Of a stretch of 64,000 nucleotides of DNA, positions 25,971-33,405 are shown piece by piece. The DNA is taken from assembly GCF_009807095.1 (NCBI RefSeq), contig NZ_WUCC01000004.1, positions 62,001-126,000 on the forward strand. The letters are read 5' to 3'. Under the pieces are notes generated by a model. The model was not told the DNA's origin, searched no databases, and saw only the letters and a list, made by a program, of their open reading frames with translations. Each line of letters starts with the position of its first letter. Positions within the stretch are counted from its first letter, which is position 1. The position numbers and the translations under genes are program-made. The stretch is from Rathayibacter sp. VKM Ac-2754. Lineage in GTDB: Bacteria; Actinomycetota; Actinomycetes; Actinomycetales; Microbacteriaceae.

Positions 25971-26786
25971 TCAGCCCAGCGGCACCCCGAGCGCCTCCAT
26001 GAACGGCACGGCGTCGACCGCCTCGCCGTCGACGCGGGTCTCGAAGTGCAGGTGGCAGCCGGTGGAGGCGCCGGTCGAGCCGCGGGTCGCGATCTGCTGG
26101 CCCGCGGTCACGTAGTCGCCCACGTCGACGAGCAGGTCGGTGTTGTGCGCGTAGCCGGTCTCGATGCCGCCGCCGTTGTCGAGCAGGATCCAGTTGCCGT
26201 AGCTGCCGGAGTACATCGACTCCTCGACCGTGCCGCTCGCCGCGGCGAGCACGGGAGTGCCGCACGCGCCGGCGAGGTCGGTGCCCTTGTGGAAGAGGTT
26301 CACGCCGGCGACGGGAGCGTCGGGTCGTGGGCCGTAGCCGCTGCTGATGTGCCCCGAGATCGGGAGGACCCAGGTGCCCGAGACGCCCGCGGCGGCGTCG
26401 GTCGACTCGCCGGCGGTCGCGGTGATCGAGTCGAGGGACGCGGTGGGCACGAGGACCTCGGGCTTCGCCTCCGCCGCGAAGGCGTCGCGGGTGACGCTCT
26501 GCTGCACGACTCCGGCGGCGACGAAGCTCTGCGGGCGGGCGGCGGCCACGGCGTTCGCGGAGTCGCGCTCGAGCGCGGAGTCGGCCGTGCCGCCCACCGC
26601 GAAGGCAGGCGTCGAGGTGATCGCGAGGCCGACCACGAGGCCCATCGCGGCGATGGCGGAGGCGCGGGGACGCGACGGTCGTCTGGCGGCGGCGGTGCGC
26701 TGGGCGCGCAGGGACCGGCGGGTCGGGAGGGCGGTCTGCTCGATTCCCTCGGGGGCGGGAGTCGACGCGCGAACGGCATGGTGCAT
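25971..26786 (-). CDS. Secreted M23-family metallopeptidase (LytM/endopeptidase-like)
   Basis: A 271-residue protein. A long Arg-rich N-terminus leads to a signal/anchor helix (about 43-64), then a linker, then the M23 domain (about 138-262). Zinc ligands are visible: His166 and Asp170 in FHKGTDL and His247 in CHLHF, with His245 catalytic. SGHISSGYGPR and GNWILLDNGGGIETGYAH match the family. It should cut peptidoglycan cross-bridges or peptides during cell-wall growth. The start ATG at 26786 is followed by a polar stretch; a shorter start at Met48 would give a normal signal peptide. Repeat elements lie upstream. Confidence 0.9.
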   Translation of the reverse strand: MHHAVRASTPAPEGIEQTALPTRRSLRAQRTAAARRPSRPRASAIAAMGLVVGLAITSTPAFAVGGTADSALERDSANAVAAARPQSFVAAGVVQQSVTRDAFAAEAKPEVLVPTASLDSITATAGESTDAAAGVSGTWVLPISGHISSGYGPRPDAPVAGVNLFHKGTDLAGACGTPVLAAASGTVEESMYSGSYGNWILLDNGGGIETGYAHNTDLLVDVGDYVTAGQQIATRGSTGASTGCHLHFETRVDGEAVDAVPFMEALGVPLG

Positions 26787-26982
26787 GGGGTGAGGCGTTT
26801 TCCGGATCGTCCGCCGCCCGTGGGGGCGGGTGGCGGGGTGGGGCTGTGGGGCGGGGGTCTCGTCCTCGGGCGGACTCGACCCTCCAACCTACCCGCGATC
26901 CTCGGAATCGCACCTGAGAAGATGCTCCGCAGTCAAGGGGGTGACGGTCACGGATCCGCGACGATCCGGGTCGGCGGCCCTT

Positions 26983-27025
26983 CACCTGCTGGTCGAGCCT
27001 GCAGCCCCGCAGGGGCGTATCGAGG
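26983..27025. repeat. Palindromic intergenic repeat, half copy
   Basis: CACCTGCTGGTCGAGCCTGCAGCCCCGCAGGGGCGTATCGAGG is one arm only, with a 4-5 base insertion after GGTCGAG. The second arm is missing. It stands 54 bases before a full copy. Confidence 0.75.
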
Positions 27026-27078
27026 GGCGAAGGCGCTTCGCGTCTCGATGGTGGGGGAAAAAGGGAGCCCGGCCCCAG

Positions 27079-27207
27079 CCTGCTGGTCGAGTAGCCCCGC
27101 AGGGGCGTATCGAGATCCACCAGCTTCAGCGGAGCGGGCTACGGACCGGGCCTTCCGACGGACGTGGATCTCGATACGCCCGTTGCGCGGGCCACTCGAT
27201 CAACGAG
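27079..27207. repeat. Palindromic intergenic repeat, full copy 2
   Basis: Begins CCTGCTGGTCGAGTAGCC, ends CACTCGATCAACGAGG. GGCGTATCGAGATCCAC (27104-27120) and GTGGATCTCGATACGCC (27164-27180) are perfect inverted repeats joining the two arms, so the element can fold into a cruciform-like structure. Confidence 0.85.
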
Positions 27208-27273
27208 GGGCGGGGCCACATGCGTGAGGCGACTTCCCCTGAGAGGCACCGCACCGTGGGAGCGGCCTTCGAG

Positions 27274-27438
27274 TCAGCGGTTCGCGGTGAAGACCAGGAG
27301 GGCGACGAGGCCCGCGACGGTCGCCGCGACTCCGGAGCCGAGTCGCCACCACATCCAGCGGTCGCGCCGAGGGCCGCGCATCGGCCGGCGCTGCGCGGCC
27401 TTGCCGAGGAAGCCGTTGGTCGGGGGGATCAGGGCCAT
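27274..27438 (-). CDS. Small membrane protein, C-terminal single helix
   Basis: A 54-residue product from the ATG at 27438 (MALIPPTNGFLGKAAQRRP) with a basic Arg-rich middle (MRGPRRDRWMWW) and one C-terminal transmembrane helix (LGSGVAATVAGLVALLVFT). A GTG at 27486 would add 16 residues. The ribosome-binding site (GGAAGG) is very close to the ATG, so the start is uncertain. Function unknown. Confidence 0.5.
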   Translation of the reverse strand: MALIPPTNGFLGKAAQRRPMRGPRRDRWMWWRLGSGVAATVAGLVALLVFTANR

Positions 27439-27520
27439 GCCTTCCAGCGTGCCGAGGATCCGACCGCGGCGCGACCTCTCGCCCACGATTCCCAGACCGG
27501 CGCGCGGTCGCGGAGGGGGC

Positions 27521-28183
27521 TCAGGCGCTCCACTCGCTGTCGTCGCGCCAGGGCGCCAGGTCGAGCTCGTTGCCCTCGGGGTCGGCGATCGTCCACCACT
27601 CCGGCGCGTTGTCGTCGTTCACGAGGCGTCCGCCGGCGGCCAGTGCGGCGTCGAGGCGGGCCTCGACCTGATCACGGGGGAGGTAGAGGTCGAGGTGGAT
27701 GGTGTTGCGCTCGGTCCTCGACTCGTCGATCCGCTGGATCCAGATGTTCGGGCCGAGGCCGCGGGGGTCGGCCAGATCGGCGTCCTCGACGGGGGAGCAG
27801 TCGAGCGCCGCCTGCCAGAAGCGGCGGACGGCGGCGACATCGACGGCGTCGATCGCGATCTGCAGGCTCTGCACGCGCGAGGGATCAGCGGCGATCCCGA
27901 GCGCGCGGGCCGCGGCCGAGATGCGCAGGGCGAGTGCCACGTCGCGCTCGCTGATGTCGCCGACGTCGTGGCTGATCAGGCGGACACCGACCCCGCCGTA
28001 GCGGAGGTCGACGTCGGGATGGTGGCCCGCCTTCTCGGCGACGGAGGCGATGGCCGCCACGAGCGCGGCGCCGACGTCGAACGAGCCGGTCGCGAACCAG
28101 GCGCGGGCGCCGTCGCCGACGACCCGCCAGTCCTCGGTGCCGGCGATCGCGCGGAAGGCGCGGGGGGAGATCGAATCGGTCAT
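27521..28183 (-). CDS. Fusion of pterin-4a-carbinolamine dehydratase-like and VOC domains
   Basis: A 220-residue protein with two domains. Residues about 5-95 match the PCD/DCoH dehydratase family: a helix, then AEKAGHHPDVDLRYGGVGVRLISHDVGDISERDVALA, holding the His-His-Pro-Asp and the later His of the active site. Residues about 105-217 form a VOC (glyoxalase-like) module ending ADPEGNELDL. PCD normally dehydrates 4a-hydroxytetrahydrobiopterin after aromatic-amino-acid hydroxylation; no such hydroxylase is near. The VOC part may bind a small ligand. The architecture is found in Actinobacteria but its role is not known to me. No operon partner. Confidence 0.88.
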   Translation of the reverse strand: MTDSISPRAFRAIAGTEDWRVVGDGARAWFATGSFDVGAALVAAIASVAEKAGHHPDVDLRYGGVGVRLISHDVGDISERDVALALRISAAARALGIAADPSRVQSLQIAIDAVDVAAVRRFWQAALDCSPVEDADLADPRGLGPNIWIQRIDESRTERNTIHLDLYLPRDQVEARLDAALAAGGRLVNDDNAPEWWTIADPEGNELDLAPWRDDSEWSA

Positions 28184-28287
28184 GACGCAGTTCTACGCCC
28201 CTGGGCGCGCCCCCACCACTTAGGCCGTTGTCGGTGGCCGTCGATACGGTGGGGGCGGCCGACCAGGCCGACGAGCGGAGGATCCCC

Positions 28288-28635
28288 ATGGCATCGAAGA
28301 ACGACGGCAAGGCAGCGCAGAAGCGCGCGAAGAAGGCGCTCGCGAAGGCCGAGAAGTCGGTCCGCGCGGCGCACGAGGCCGTGCGCGACTCGAGCAAGAA
28401 GCTGCGCAAGAAGGCCAGGAAGCTCGCCGAGCGCACCGAGAAGCTGAAGGCGAAGCAGGCGAAGGCCGCTCGCCGTCTCGGAGTCGCCGAGGCGACCGCG
28501 AGCGTCGGCCGTCACGTGACGCCCGATCTCACCCCGCCGCTGCCCGGCGTCGCGCCGACTCCCGAGCCCGTGGTCGACGCCGACCCGGAGCACGTGCCCG
28601 ACCTGACGCCCCCGCTGCCGCACGCCGAGCGCTGA
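28288..28635 (+). CDS. Lysine-rich coiled-coil protein with Pro-rich repeat tail
   Basis: A 115-residue protein. Residues about 5-65 are a highly charged Lys/Ala helix (KRAKKALAKAEKSVRAAHEA, KKLRKKARKLAERTEKLKAK) with heptad spacing, reminiscent of histone-H1-like nucleoid proteins. The tail contains a duplicated VPDLTPPLP / TPDLTPPLP motif. GGAGGA lies 6 bases before the ATG at 28288. DNA binding is plausible from the charge alone but unproven. The phosphate-transport operon begins 123 bases downstream on the same strand. Confidence 0.7.
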   Translation: MASKNDGKAAQKRAKKALAKAEKSVRAAHEAVRDSSKKLRKKARKLAERTEKLKAKQAKAARRLGVAEATASVGRHVTPDLTPPLPGVAPTPEPVVDADPEHVPDLTPPLPHAER

Positions 28636-28757
28636 GACGGCCGCTCGCCTGAGAAACCCCACAGGGTAGTCGAGGGCGAGCGAGGGCAAGATGAATAGTC
28701 GGTGAATGCGTCTCGCGACCGTCCCACGGAGCGGCTCGAGGGCGGAGTATCTCCTCC

Positions 28758-29978
28758 GTGGATCCCTTCATCCTTCTCGTCCTCGTGATCGTCACCGCTC
28801 TGGCGTTCGACTTCACCAACGGCTTCCATGACACGGCCAACGCCATGGCGACCTCGATCGCGACCGGGGCCCTCAAGCCCAAGGTCGCCGTCGCACTGTC
28901 CGCGTCACTCAACCTCGTGGGTGCGTTCCTCAGCATCGAGGTCGCCCTGACCGTGACCAACGCGGTCGTCAAGATCCAGGACTCGTCCGGCGCACCCGAT
29001 CCGGCGCTGCTCGAGGGCGGGGGATCCGCTCTGCTGCTGATCGTGCTCGCCGGCCTCATCGGCGGCATCATCTGGAACCTGCTCACCTGGCTGCTCGGCC
29101 TGCCCTCGAGCTCGTCGCACGCGCTCTTCGGCGGCCTGATCGGGTCGGCGCTCGCCGGACTCGGTGTCAACGGCGTCAACTGGGCGGGCGACGGATCCAA
29201 GCTCGACGGCGTGGTCGGCAAGGTGATCCTGCCGGCGCTGATGTCGCCGGTGCTCGCCGGCGCCGTCGCCGCGATCGGCACCTGGCTCGTCTTCCGCGTG
29301 ATCGGCAACATCGCCGAGAAGAAGCTGCACCACGGGTTCCGGATCGGCCAGATCGGCAGCGCGTCCCTGGTCTCGCTCGCCCACGGCACCAACGACGCGC
29401 AGAAGACGATGGGCGTCATCACGCTCGCCCTGATCGCCGCGGGCGGCTGGGACGACACCGAGTCGGTGCCGTTCTGGGTCAAGCTCGCCTGCGCGCTCGC
29501 CATCTCGCTCGGCACCTACATCGGCGGCTGGCGGATCATCCGCACCGTCGGCAAGGGCCTCGTCGAGATCAACACGCCCCAGGGGATGGCGGCCGAGAGC
29601 TCGTCCGCTGCCGTGATCCTCGCCTCCAGCCACCTCGGCTTCGCCCTCTCGACCACCCACGTCGCGACAGGCTCGATCCTCGGCTCGGGCGTCGGACGCC
29701 CCGGCGCCCAGGTGCGCTGGCGCGTCGCCCTGCGGATGGTGATCGCCTGGGTCATCACCCTCCCGGCCGCCGCGCTCGTCGGCGCCGTCATGTGGTGGCT
29801 CGGCAACCTCGTCGGGGGCGCCGGGGGCGGCCTGCTCATGGCCGCGATCCTCGTCGCGGTCGCCGTGTACATCTACCTCCGCTCGCGCCGCGACAGCATC
29901 GGCGCCCACAACGTCAACGACGAGTGGGAGGACGCGAAGGCGCCCGCCCGCTCGACCGCCGACTCCCGCACCTCGTAG
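28758..29978 (+). CDS. PiT-family inorganic phosphate transporter
   Basis: A 406-residue integral membrane protein with about 10-11 helices and both PiT signature repeats: FDFTNGFHDTANAMAT near the N-terminus and SLAHGTNDAQKTMG near residue 213. LLGLPSSSSHALFGGLIGSA and ALSTTHVATGSILGSG are the matching inner motifs. It imports phosphate with a cation (H+ in bacteria). GTG start at 28758. It is the first of three same-strand genes (14-base and 2-base gaps), apparently one operon. A 123-base upstream region holds the promoter; I do not see a certain PhoP box. Confidence 0.93.
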   Translation: MDPFILLVLVIVTALAFDFTNGFHDTANAMATSIATGALKPKVAVALSASLNLVGAFLSIEVALTVTNAVVKIQDSSGAPDPALLEGGGSALLLIVLAGLIGGIIWNLLTWLLGLPSSSSHALFGGLIGSALAGLGVNGVNWAGDGSKLDGVVGKVILPALMSPVLAGAVAAIGTWLVFRVIGNIAEKKLHHGFRIGQIGSASLVSLAHGTNDAQKTMGVITLALIAAGGWDDTESVPFWVKLACALAISLGTYIGGWRIIRTVGKGLVEINTPQGMAAESSSAAVILASSHLGFALSTTHVATGSILGSGVGRPGAQVRWRVALRMVIAWVITLPAAALVGAVMWWLGNLVGGAGGGLLMAAILVAVAVYIYLRSRRDSIGAHNVNDEWEDAKAPARSTADSRTS

Positions 29979-29992
29979 ACAGGATCGCCGCC

Positions 29993-30283
29993 GTGTTCTC
30001 ACTCTTCCTCGCCGCAGCCGGTCAGGTGGCGCTCGTCGCCGTGATCCTCGGAGCCGGCCTGCCCGCGCTCTTCGCCGTCGGTGTCCGCTCGTTCGCCGTC
30101 GCCGGCGACTCCGCCCTCGCAGAACGCTCGCTCCCGGCGCCGCTGCTGCGCGTCATCGGAGTCGTCTGCTTCGTCCTCGTGATCGCGGCGGTCGCCATCG
30201 GCCTCAGCATCATCATCGCCACCGGGCTCGGGCAGACCGTCAGCTTCGAGAACGTCTTCCCGACCTTCCAGCCCAAGGACTGA
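29993..30283 (+). CDS. Small membrane protein in the phosphate-transport operon
   Basis: A 96-residue protein with two transmembrane helices (FSLFLAAAGQVALVAVILGAG... and VIGVVCFVLVIAAVAIGLSI) and a soluble loop between. AGGATC precedes the GTG at 29993, 14 bases after the transporter stop; the next gene starts 2 bases after its stop. Such two-helix proteins accompany PiT genes in Actinobacteria and could be a transporter subunit, but that is inferred from context only. Confidence 0.75.
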   Translation: MFSLFLAAAGQVALVAVILGAGLPALFAVGVRSFAVAGDSALAERSLPAPLLRVIGVVCFVLVIAAVAIGLSIIIATGLGQTVSFENVFPTFQPKD

Positions 30284-30285
30284 GC

Positions 30286-30921
30286 GTGGCCGCCCTCGAG
30301 CCCGGCACGACCGACGGACTGGTCGCGCGCGTGGTCGCCTGGCTCCGCGCCGGCTACCCGACGGGAGTGCCTGAGCAGGACTACGTGCCGCTGCTCGGCA
30401 TCCTGCGGCGCAGTCTCACCGCCGACGAGCTGGAGCAGGTCGTCGGGCAGCTGCTCTCCGAGGCCGCTCGGGCGGACGCGGCGGGGCAGGAGCTCGACCC
30501 CGAGCGGCTGCGCGAGCGCGTCGAGCAGATGCTGCTCGGGCCCGCGATGCCGGACGACCTCCTGCGCGTCTCGGCGCGTCTGGCCAGCGCGGGCTGGCCG
30601 CTCGGCGACCCGAAGGAGCTCGCCGAGCCGGCTTCCGAGGAGCGCGACGGCCTCGTGACCCGCGTGGTCCGCTGGCTGCGCGCCGGCTACCCGACCGGGC
30701 TCCCCGAGCAGGACTTCGTCCCGCTCGTCGCGCTGCTCCGCCGCCGCCTGACCGACGCGGAGGTGACGGAGGTGGGATCGCGCCTCTCGACGGACGCGAG
30801 CCGCGTCGACGTGGGCGCCGCGATCGCCCGCGTGACCTCGGAGCTCCCCTCCGACGAGGACATCGAGCGCGTGCGCCGCTACCTCGCCGCGCACGGCTGG
30901 CCGGAGGACTTCGCGGTCTGA
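30286..30921 (+). CDS. Tandem DUF3349 protein
   Basis: A 211-residue protein made of two DUF3349 units: residues about 10-105 and 120-208. The repeats are clear: ARVVAWLRAGYPTGVPEQDYVPLLGILRR versus TRVVRWLRAGYPTGLPEQDFVPLVALLRR, each closing with RVSARLASAGWP / RVRRYLAAHGWP. DUF3349 is a small helical actinobacterial domain (for example mycobacterial Rv0543c) without known function; most relatives have one copy. GTG start at 30286, two bases after the previous stop, so it belongs to the phosphate-transport operon. Confidence 0.88.
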   Translation: MAALEPGTTDGLVARVVAWLRAGYPTGVPEQDYVPLLGILRRSLTADELEQVVGQLLSEAARADAAGQELDPERLRERVEQMLLGPAMPDDLLRVSARLASAGWPLGDPKELAEPASEERDGLVTRVVRWLRAGYPTGLPEQDFVPLVALLRRRLTDAEVTEVGSRLSTDASRVDVGAAIARVTSELPSDEDIERVRRYLAAHGWPEDFAV

Positions 30922-30940
30922 CGCTCCGGCGAGCCATCAC

Positions 30941-31067
30941 CTGCTGGTCGAGTAGCCCCGCAGGGGCGTATCGAGACCGACCCGCTTCAGCAGACGAGGC
31001 TTCTGCCCTCGGCTTCTGACGGACGTGGATCTCGATACGCCCGCTGCGCGGGCTACTCGATCAGCAT
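30941..31067. repeat. Palindromic intergenic repeat, full copy 3
   Basis: Begins CTGCTGGTCGAGTAGCCCC and ends GGCTACTCGATCAGCATG, right after the phosphate operon. The spacer CTTCTGACGGACGTGGAT is present. Confidence 0.85.
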
Positions 31068-31157
31068 GCTCTGCCGCGACCGCGGGCGGCGGCAGCATGC
31101 TCGGGCTCGATTGCAGGCGGTGGCTGCGAGGCGAGCAGACGGGGCCGCGGCAATTCC

Positions 31158-31286
31158 ATGCTGGTCGAGTAGCCCCGTAGGGGCGTATCGAGACCGACCA
31201 GCTTCAGCAGACAAGGCTTCTGCCCTCGGCTTCTGACGGACGTGGATCTCGATACGCCCGCTCCGCGTGCTACTCGATCAGCATGC
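31158..31286. repeat. Palindromic intergenic repeat, full copy 4
   Basis: Begins CATGCTGGTCGAGTAGCCCC, contains GACCAGCTTCAGCAGACAAGG, ends TGCTACTCGATCAGCATGC. Part of the local array at 30941-31610. Confidence 0.85.
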
Positions 31287-31405
31287 TCTGCGGCGACTGC
31301 AGGCAGCGTCAGCATGCTCTGCGCCGACCGCGGGCGGCGGCAGCATGCTCGGGCTCGATTGCAGGCGGTGGCTGCGAGGCGAGCAGACGGGGCCGCGGCA
31401 ATTCC

Positions 31406-31531
31406 ATGCTGGTCGAGTAGCCCCGCAGGGGCGTATCGAGACCGACCGGCTTCAGCAGACGAGGCTTCTGCCCTCGGCTTCTGGCGGACGTGGATCTCGA
31501 TACGCCCGCTGCGCGGGCTGCTCGATCAGCA
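31406..31531. repeat. Palindromic intergenic repeat, full copy 5
   Basis: Begins ATGCTGGTCGAGTAGCCCCG, ends GGGCTGCTCGATCAGCA; 248 bases after copy 4 in register. Confidence 0.85.
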
Positions 31532-31616
31532 GGGGGCGGCGGCGACTGCGGGCGTGGGCAGCATGCTCGGGCTCGACTGCAGGCGGCGGCAGCGTGCTCG
31601 GCGCGGCCCGCGGCCC

Positions 31617-32411
31617 TCAGGGCAGCAGCACGCGCGACGGGTAGACGTCGTGGCTGAAGCAGAGGGTGAGGCCGGCGGCCTCGAGGCGCTCGAGCGACGC
31701 GGCGGTGGCGTGGTGCGCCTCCGGGTCGTCGCTGATCAGGCGGGGCAGGGGGCGGAGGCGGTCGGACCACGTCAGCACGTCGCGACCCCAGGCGGCGTCG
31801 CCGGCGAGCAGCAGGCGGCCCTCGACGAGCGCGCCGAGGTGCCCGAGAGCGTGGCCGGGGAGGGGCGTGACCACGAAGCGGCCGTCGCCGAAGACGTCGA
31901 AGCCCGTCACTCCCGCCACCGTCACCGACGGCTGCTCGTCGACCACCAGCGTCGGCGCCGACGCGACCCACGGCGGGAGGAGCGCGTCGAAGATCCCGTC
32001 GGTGATGCCGTGGCGACGCATCCGTCTCTGCTGGCCCGCCGAGAGCACCAGGGTCGCGTCAGGGAAGTAGCGCAGCCCGCCGATGTGGTCGGGGTGCAGG
32101 TGCGACAGCACGACGAGGTCGATGTCGCCCGGCGTGAGGCCCTCGCGCCGCAGCTGGGCGTCGATCGTCTCGCCGGCAGTGATGCGCGGGGGCAGGATGC
32201 GGCGGTACAGCGCCCCGATCGGTCCCGCGCCGCGCAGGGTCGGCGGGTAGCCCGTGTCGAAGAGCACGCGTCGCCCGCTCGGGTGCGTGTAGAGGAACAC
32301 GTTCGAGGGGAACGTGCGGCTCGGCAGCCGCTTGCCGCGGAACACCTGCGACAGCGGGAAGGTCGTGTCGCCGCACGCGAAGACCAGCAGCGAGCCCGCC
32401 CGCTCAGCCAC
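31617..32411 (-). CDS. MBL-fold metallo-hydrolase, N-acyl-homoserine-lactonase-like
   Basis: A 264-residue metallo-beta-lactamase-fold hydrolase. The zinc motif is VVLSHLHPDHIGG (HxHxDH), followed by the third histidine in PLPGHALGHLGA, the bridging Asp in LLAGDAAWG and the last His in LCFSHDVYP. NVFLYTHPSGRRVLFDTGYP at the start resembles AiiA/AttM-type lactonases. It probably hydrolyses an ester, lactone or thioester. Its GTG overlaps the end of the epimerase gene by 8 bases; with the glycosyltransferase these three genes form a coupled operon (34192 down to 31617). Confidence 0.88.
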   Translation of the reverse strand: MAERAGSLLVFACGDTTFPLSQVFRGKRLPSRTFPSNVFLYTHPSGRRVLFDTGYPPTLRGAGPIGALYRRILPPRITAGETIDAQLRREGLTPGDIDLVVLSHLHPDHIGGLRYFPDATLVLSAGQQRRMRRHGITDGIFDALLPPWVASAPTLVVDEQPSVTVAGVTGFDVFGDGRFVVTPLPGHALGHLGALVEGRLLLAGDAAWGRDVLTWSDRLRPLPRLISDDPEAHHATAASLERLEAAGLTLCFSHDVYPSRVLLP

Positions 32412-33405
32412 GGGTGTCCCGGTAGTGCTCGCCGACGCGGCGGATCCCCTCGGCCAGCGGCACCGTCGGCTCGTAGCCGAGCTCGGCGCGCGCCCGCGAG
32501 ATGTCGAGGGTCTGGGCGTAGGCGAGGGTCGCGACGGTGTACCGCGTGAACGGAGGCTCGGTGCCGCGCGGCAGCAGCGCGTAGACCTTCTCGAGCACCA
32601 CGGCGAGGGCGCTCAGGATGCGGAGGTCGACGGTGAGGTAGCGCGGCGTCTCGCCCATCGCGTCGAAGAACCGGTCGAGCAGGACGCCGAAGGGCTGCGG
32701 CTCGCCGTTGGTGATGTTGTAGACGCTCCCGGGGGCGACCGGCGCGGAGGCGGCCAGCAGCAGGGCGTGCGCCGCGTTCTCGACGCAGGTGACGTCGACG
32801 ATGTTGCGTCCGCCGTCGAAGAGCGGGATGCCGCGTCGCCGCGAGGCCGCGACGAAGCGCGGGATGAGGCTCGGGTCGCCCACTCCGATCAGCCCGCGCG
32901 GGCGGAGGATCACCAGCTCCTCGAGGCGGCCCGACGCGAGCGCCGCCTGCAGCAGGCGCTCGGCCTCGATCTTGCTGCGGATGTAGAGGCTCATCCGGCT
33001 GTCGGGGTCGAAGTCGTCCTCCCGCACCGCGAACTGGTGCCGCCGGGCCGAGTAGATGCTGGGCGACGAGACGAACACCAGGCGGCGGATCCGCGAGCTC
33101 TGCGCGAGGTCGATCATCGCCTCCGTGCCCGCCACGTTGGCCTCGTGGAACTCGCTCCAGCGGCCCCACGGGCTCGAGAGGGCTGCGGAGTGGACCAGCA
33201 CGTCGGCGCGCACCGGCATCGCGGCGAGCTGCGCGAGGTCGGCCTCGATCGTCTCGGCGCCCTCGGAGCGGAGCCTCTCGAGGGCGGCGGGGTTGCGGCC
33301 GGCCGCGATCACCTCGTCGCCCGCCGCCAGGAACTCCCGGACCGCGTAGCCGCCGAGGAACCCGGTCGCGCCGGTGATCAGCACGCGCCGTCGCTCAGCG
33401 GACAT
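32404..33405 (-). CDS. NAD(P)-dependent epimerase/3-beta-HSD-like extended SDR
   Basis: A 333-residue extended SDR. VLITGATGFLGGYAVREFL (near residue 8) is the Rossmann GxxGxxG; SVVFVSSPSIYS-like LVFVSSPSIYS precedes YIRSKIEAE, the YxxxK catalytic pair (about residues 140-144). Family resemblance is to NAD-dependent 3-beta-hydroxysteroid dehydrogenase/OleD-type reductases, which act on hydrophobic beta-keto or hydroxy substrates. It overlaps the glycosyltransferase by 11 bases at its start and the MBL hydrolase by 8 at its end. The KAS III gene on the other strand could provide its beta-keto substrate (inference). Confidence 0.88.
   Translation of the reverse strand: MSAERRRVLITGATGFLGGYAVREFLAAGDEVIAAGRNPAALERLRSEGAETIEADLAQLAAMPVRADVLVHSAALSSPWGRWSEFHEANVAGTEAMIDLAQSSRIRRLVFVSSPSIYSARRHQFAVREDDFDPDSRMSLYIRSKIEAERLLQAALASGRLEELVILRPRGLIGVGDPSLIPRFVAASRRRGIPLFDGGRNIVDVTCVENAAHALLLAASAPVAPGSVYNITNGEPQPFGVLLDRFFDAMGETPRYLTVDLRILSALAVVLEKVYALLPRGTEPPFTRYTVATLAYAQTLDISRARAELGYEPTVPLAEGIRRVGEHYRDTRG

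Larger units (their letters stand above)
31068..31616. repeat. Linker duplications between repeat copies
   Basis: The roughly 87-base linker after copy 3 (about 31073-31160, with CGCGGGCGGCGGCAGCATGC, then GGCTGCGAGGCGAGCAGACG) recurs almost unchanged after copy 4 (about 31322-31408), and a third shortened form follows copy 5. GCAGCATGCTC occurs repeatedly. The block has thus grown by tandem duplication. No gene is supported; translations of it are repeat artefacts. Confidence 0.75.

Noticed and set aside
31061-31971. Several apparent proteins sharing VGLDTPLRGYSTS-type sequence around 16.4, 27 and 31 kb
   Set aside because: These are translations of the palindromic intergenic repeat and its linkers; no ribosome-binding sites or codon bias.
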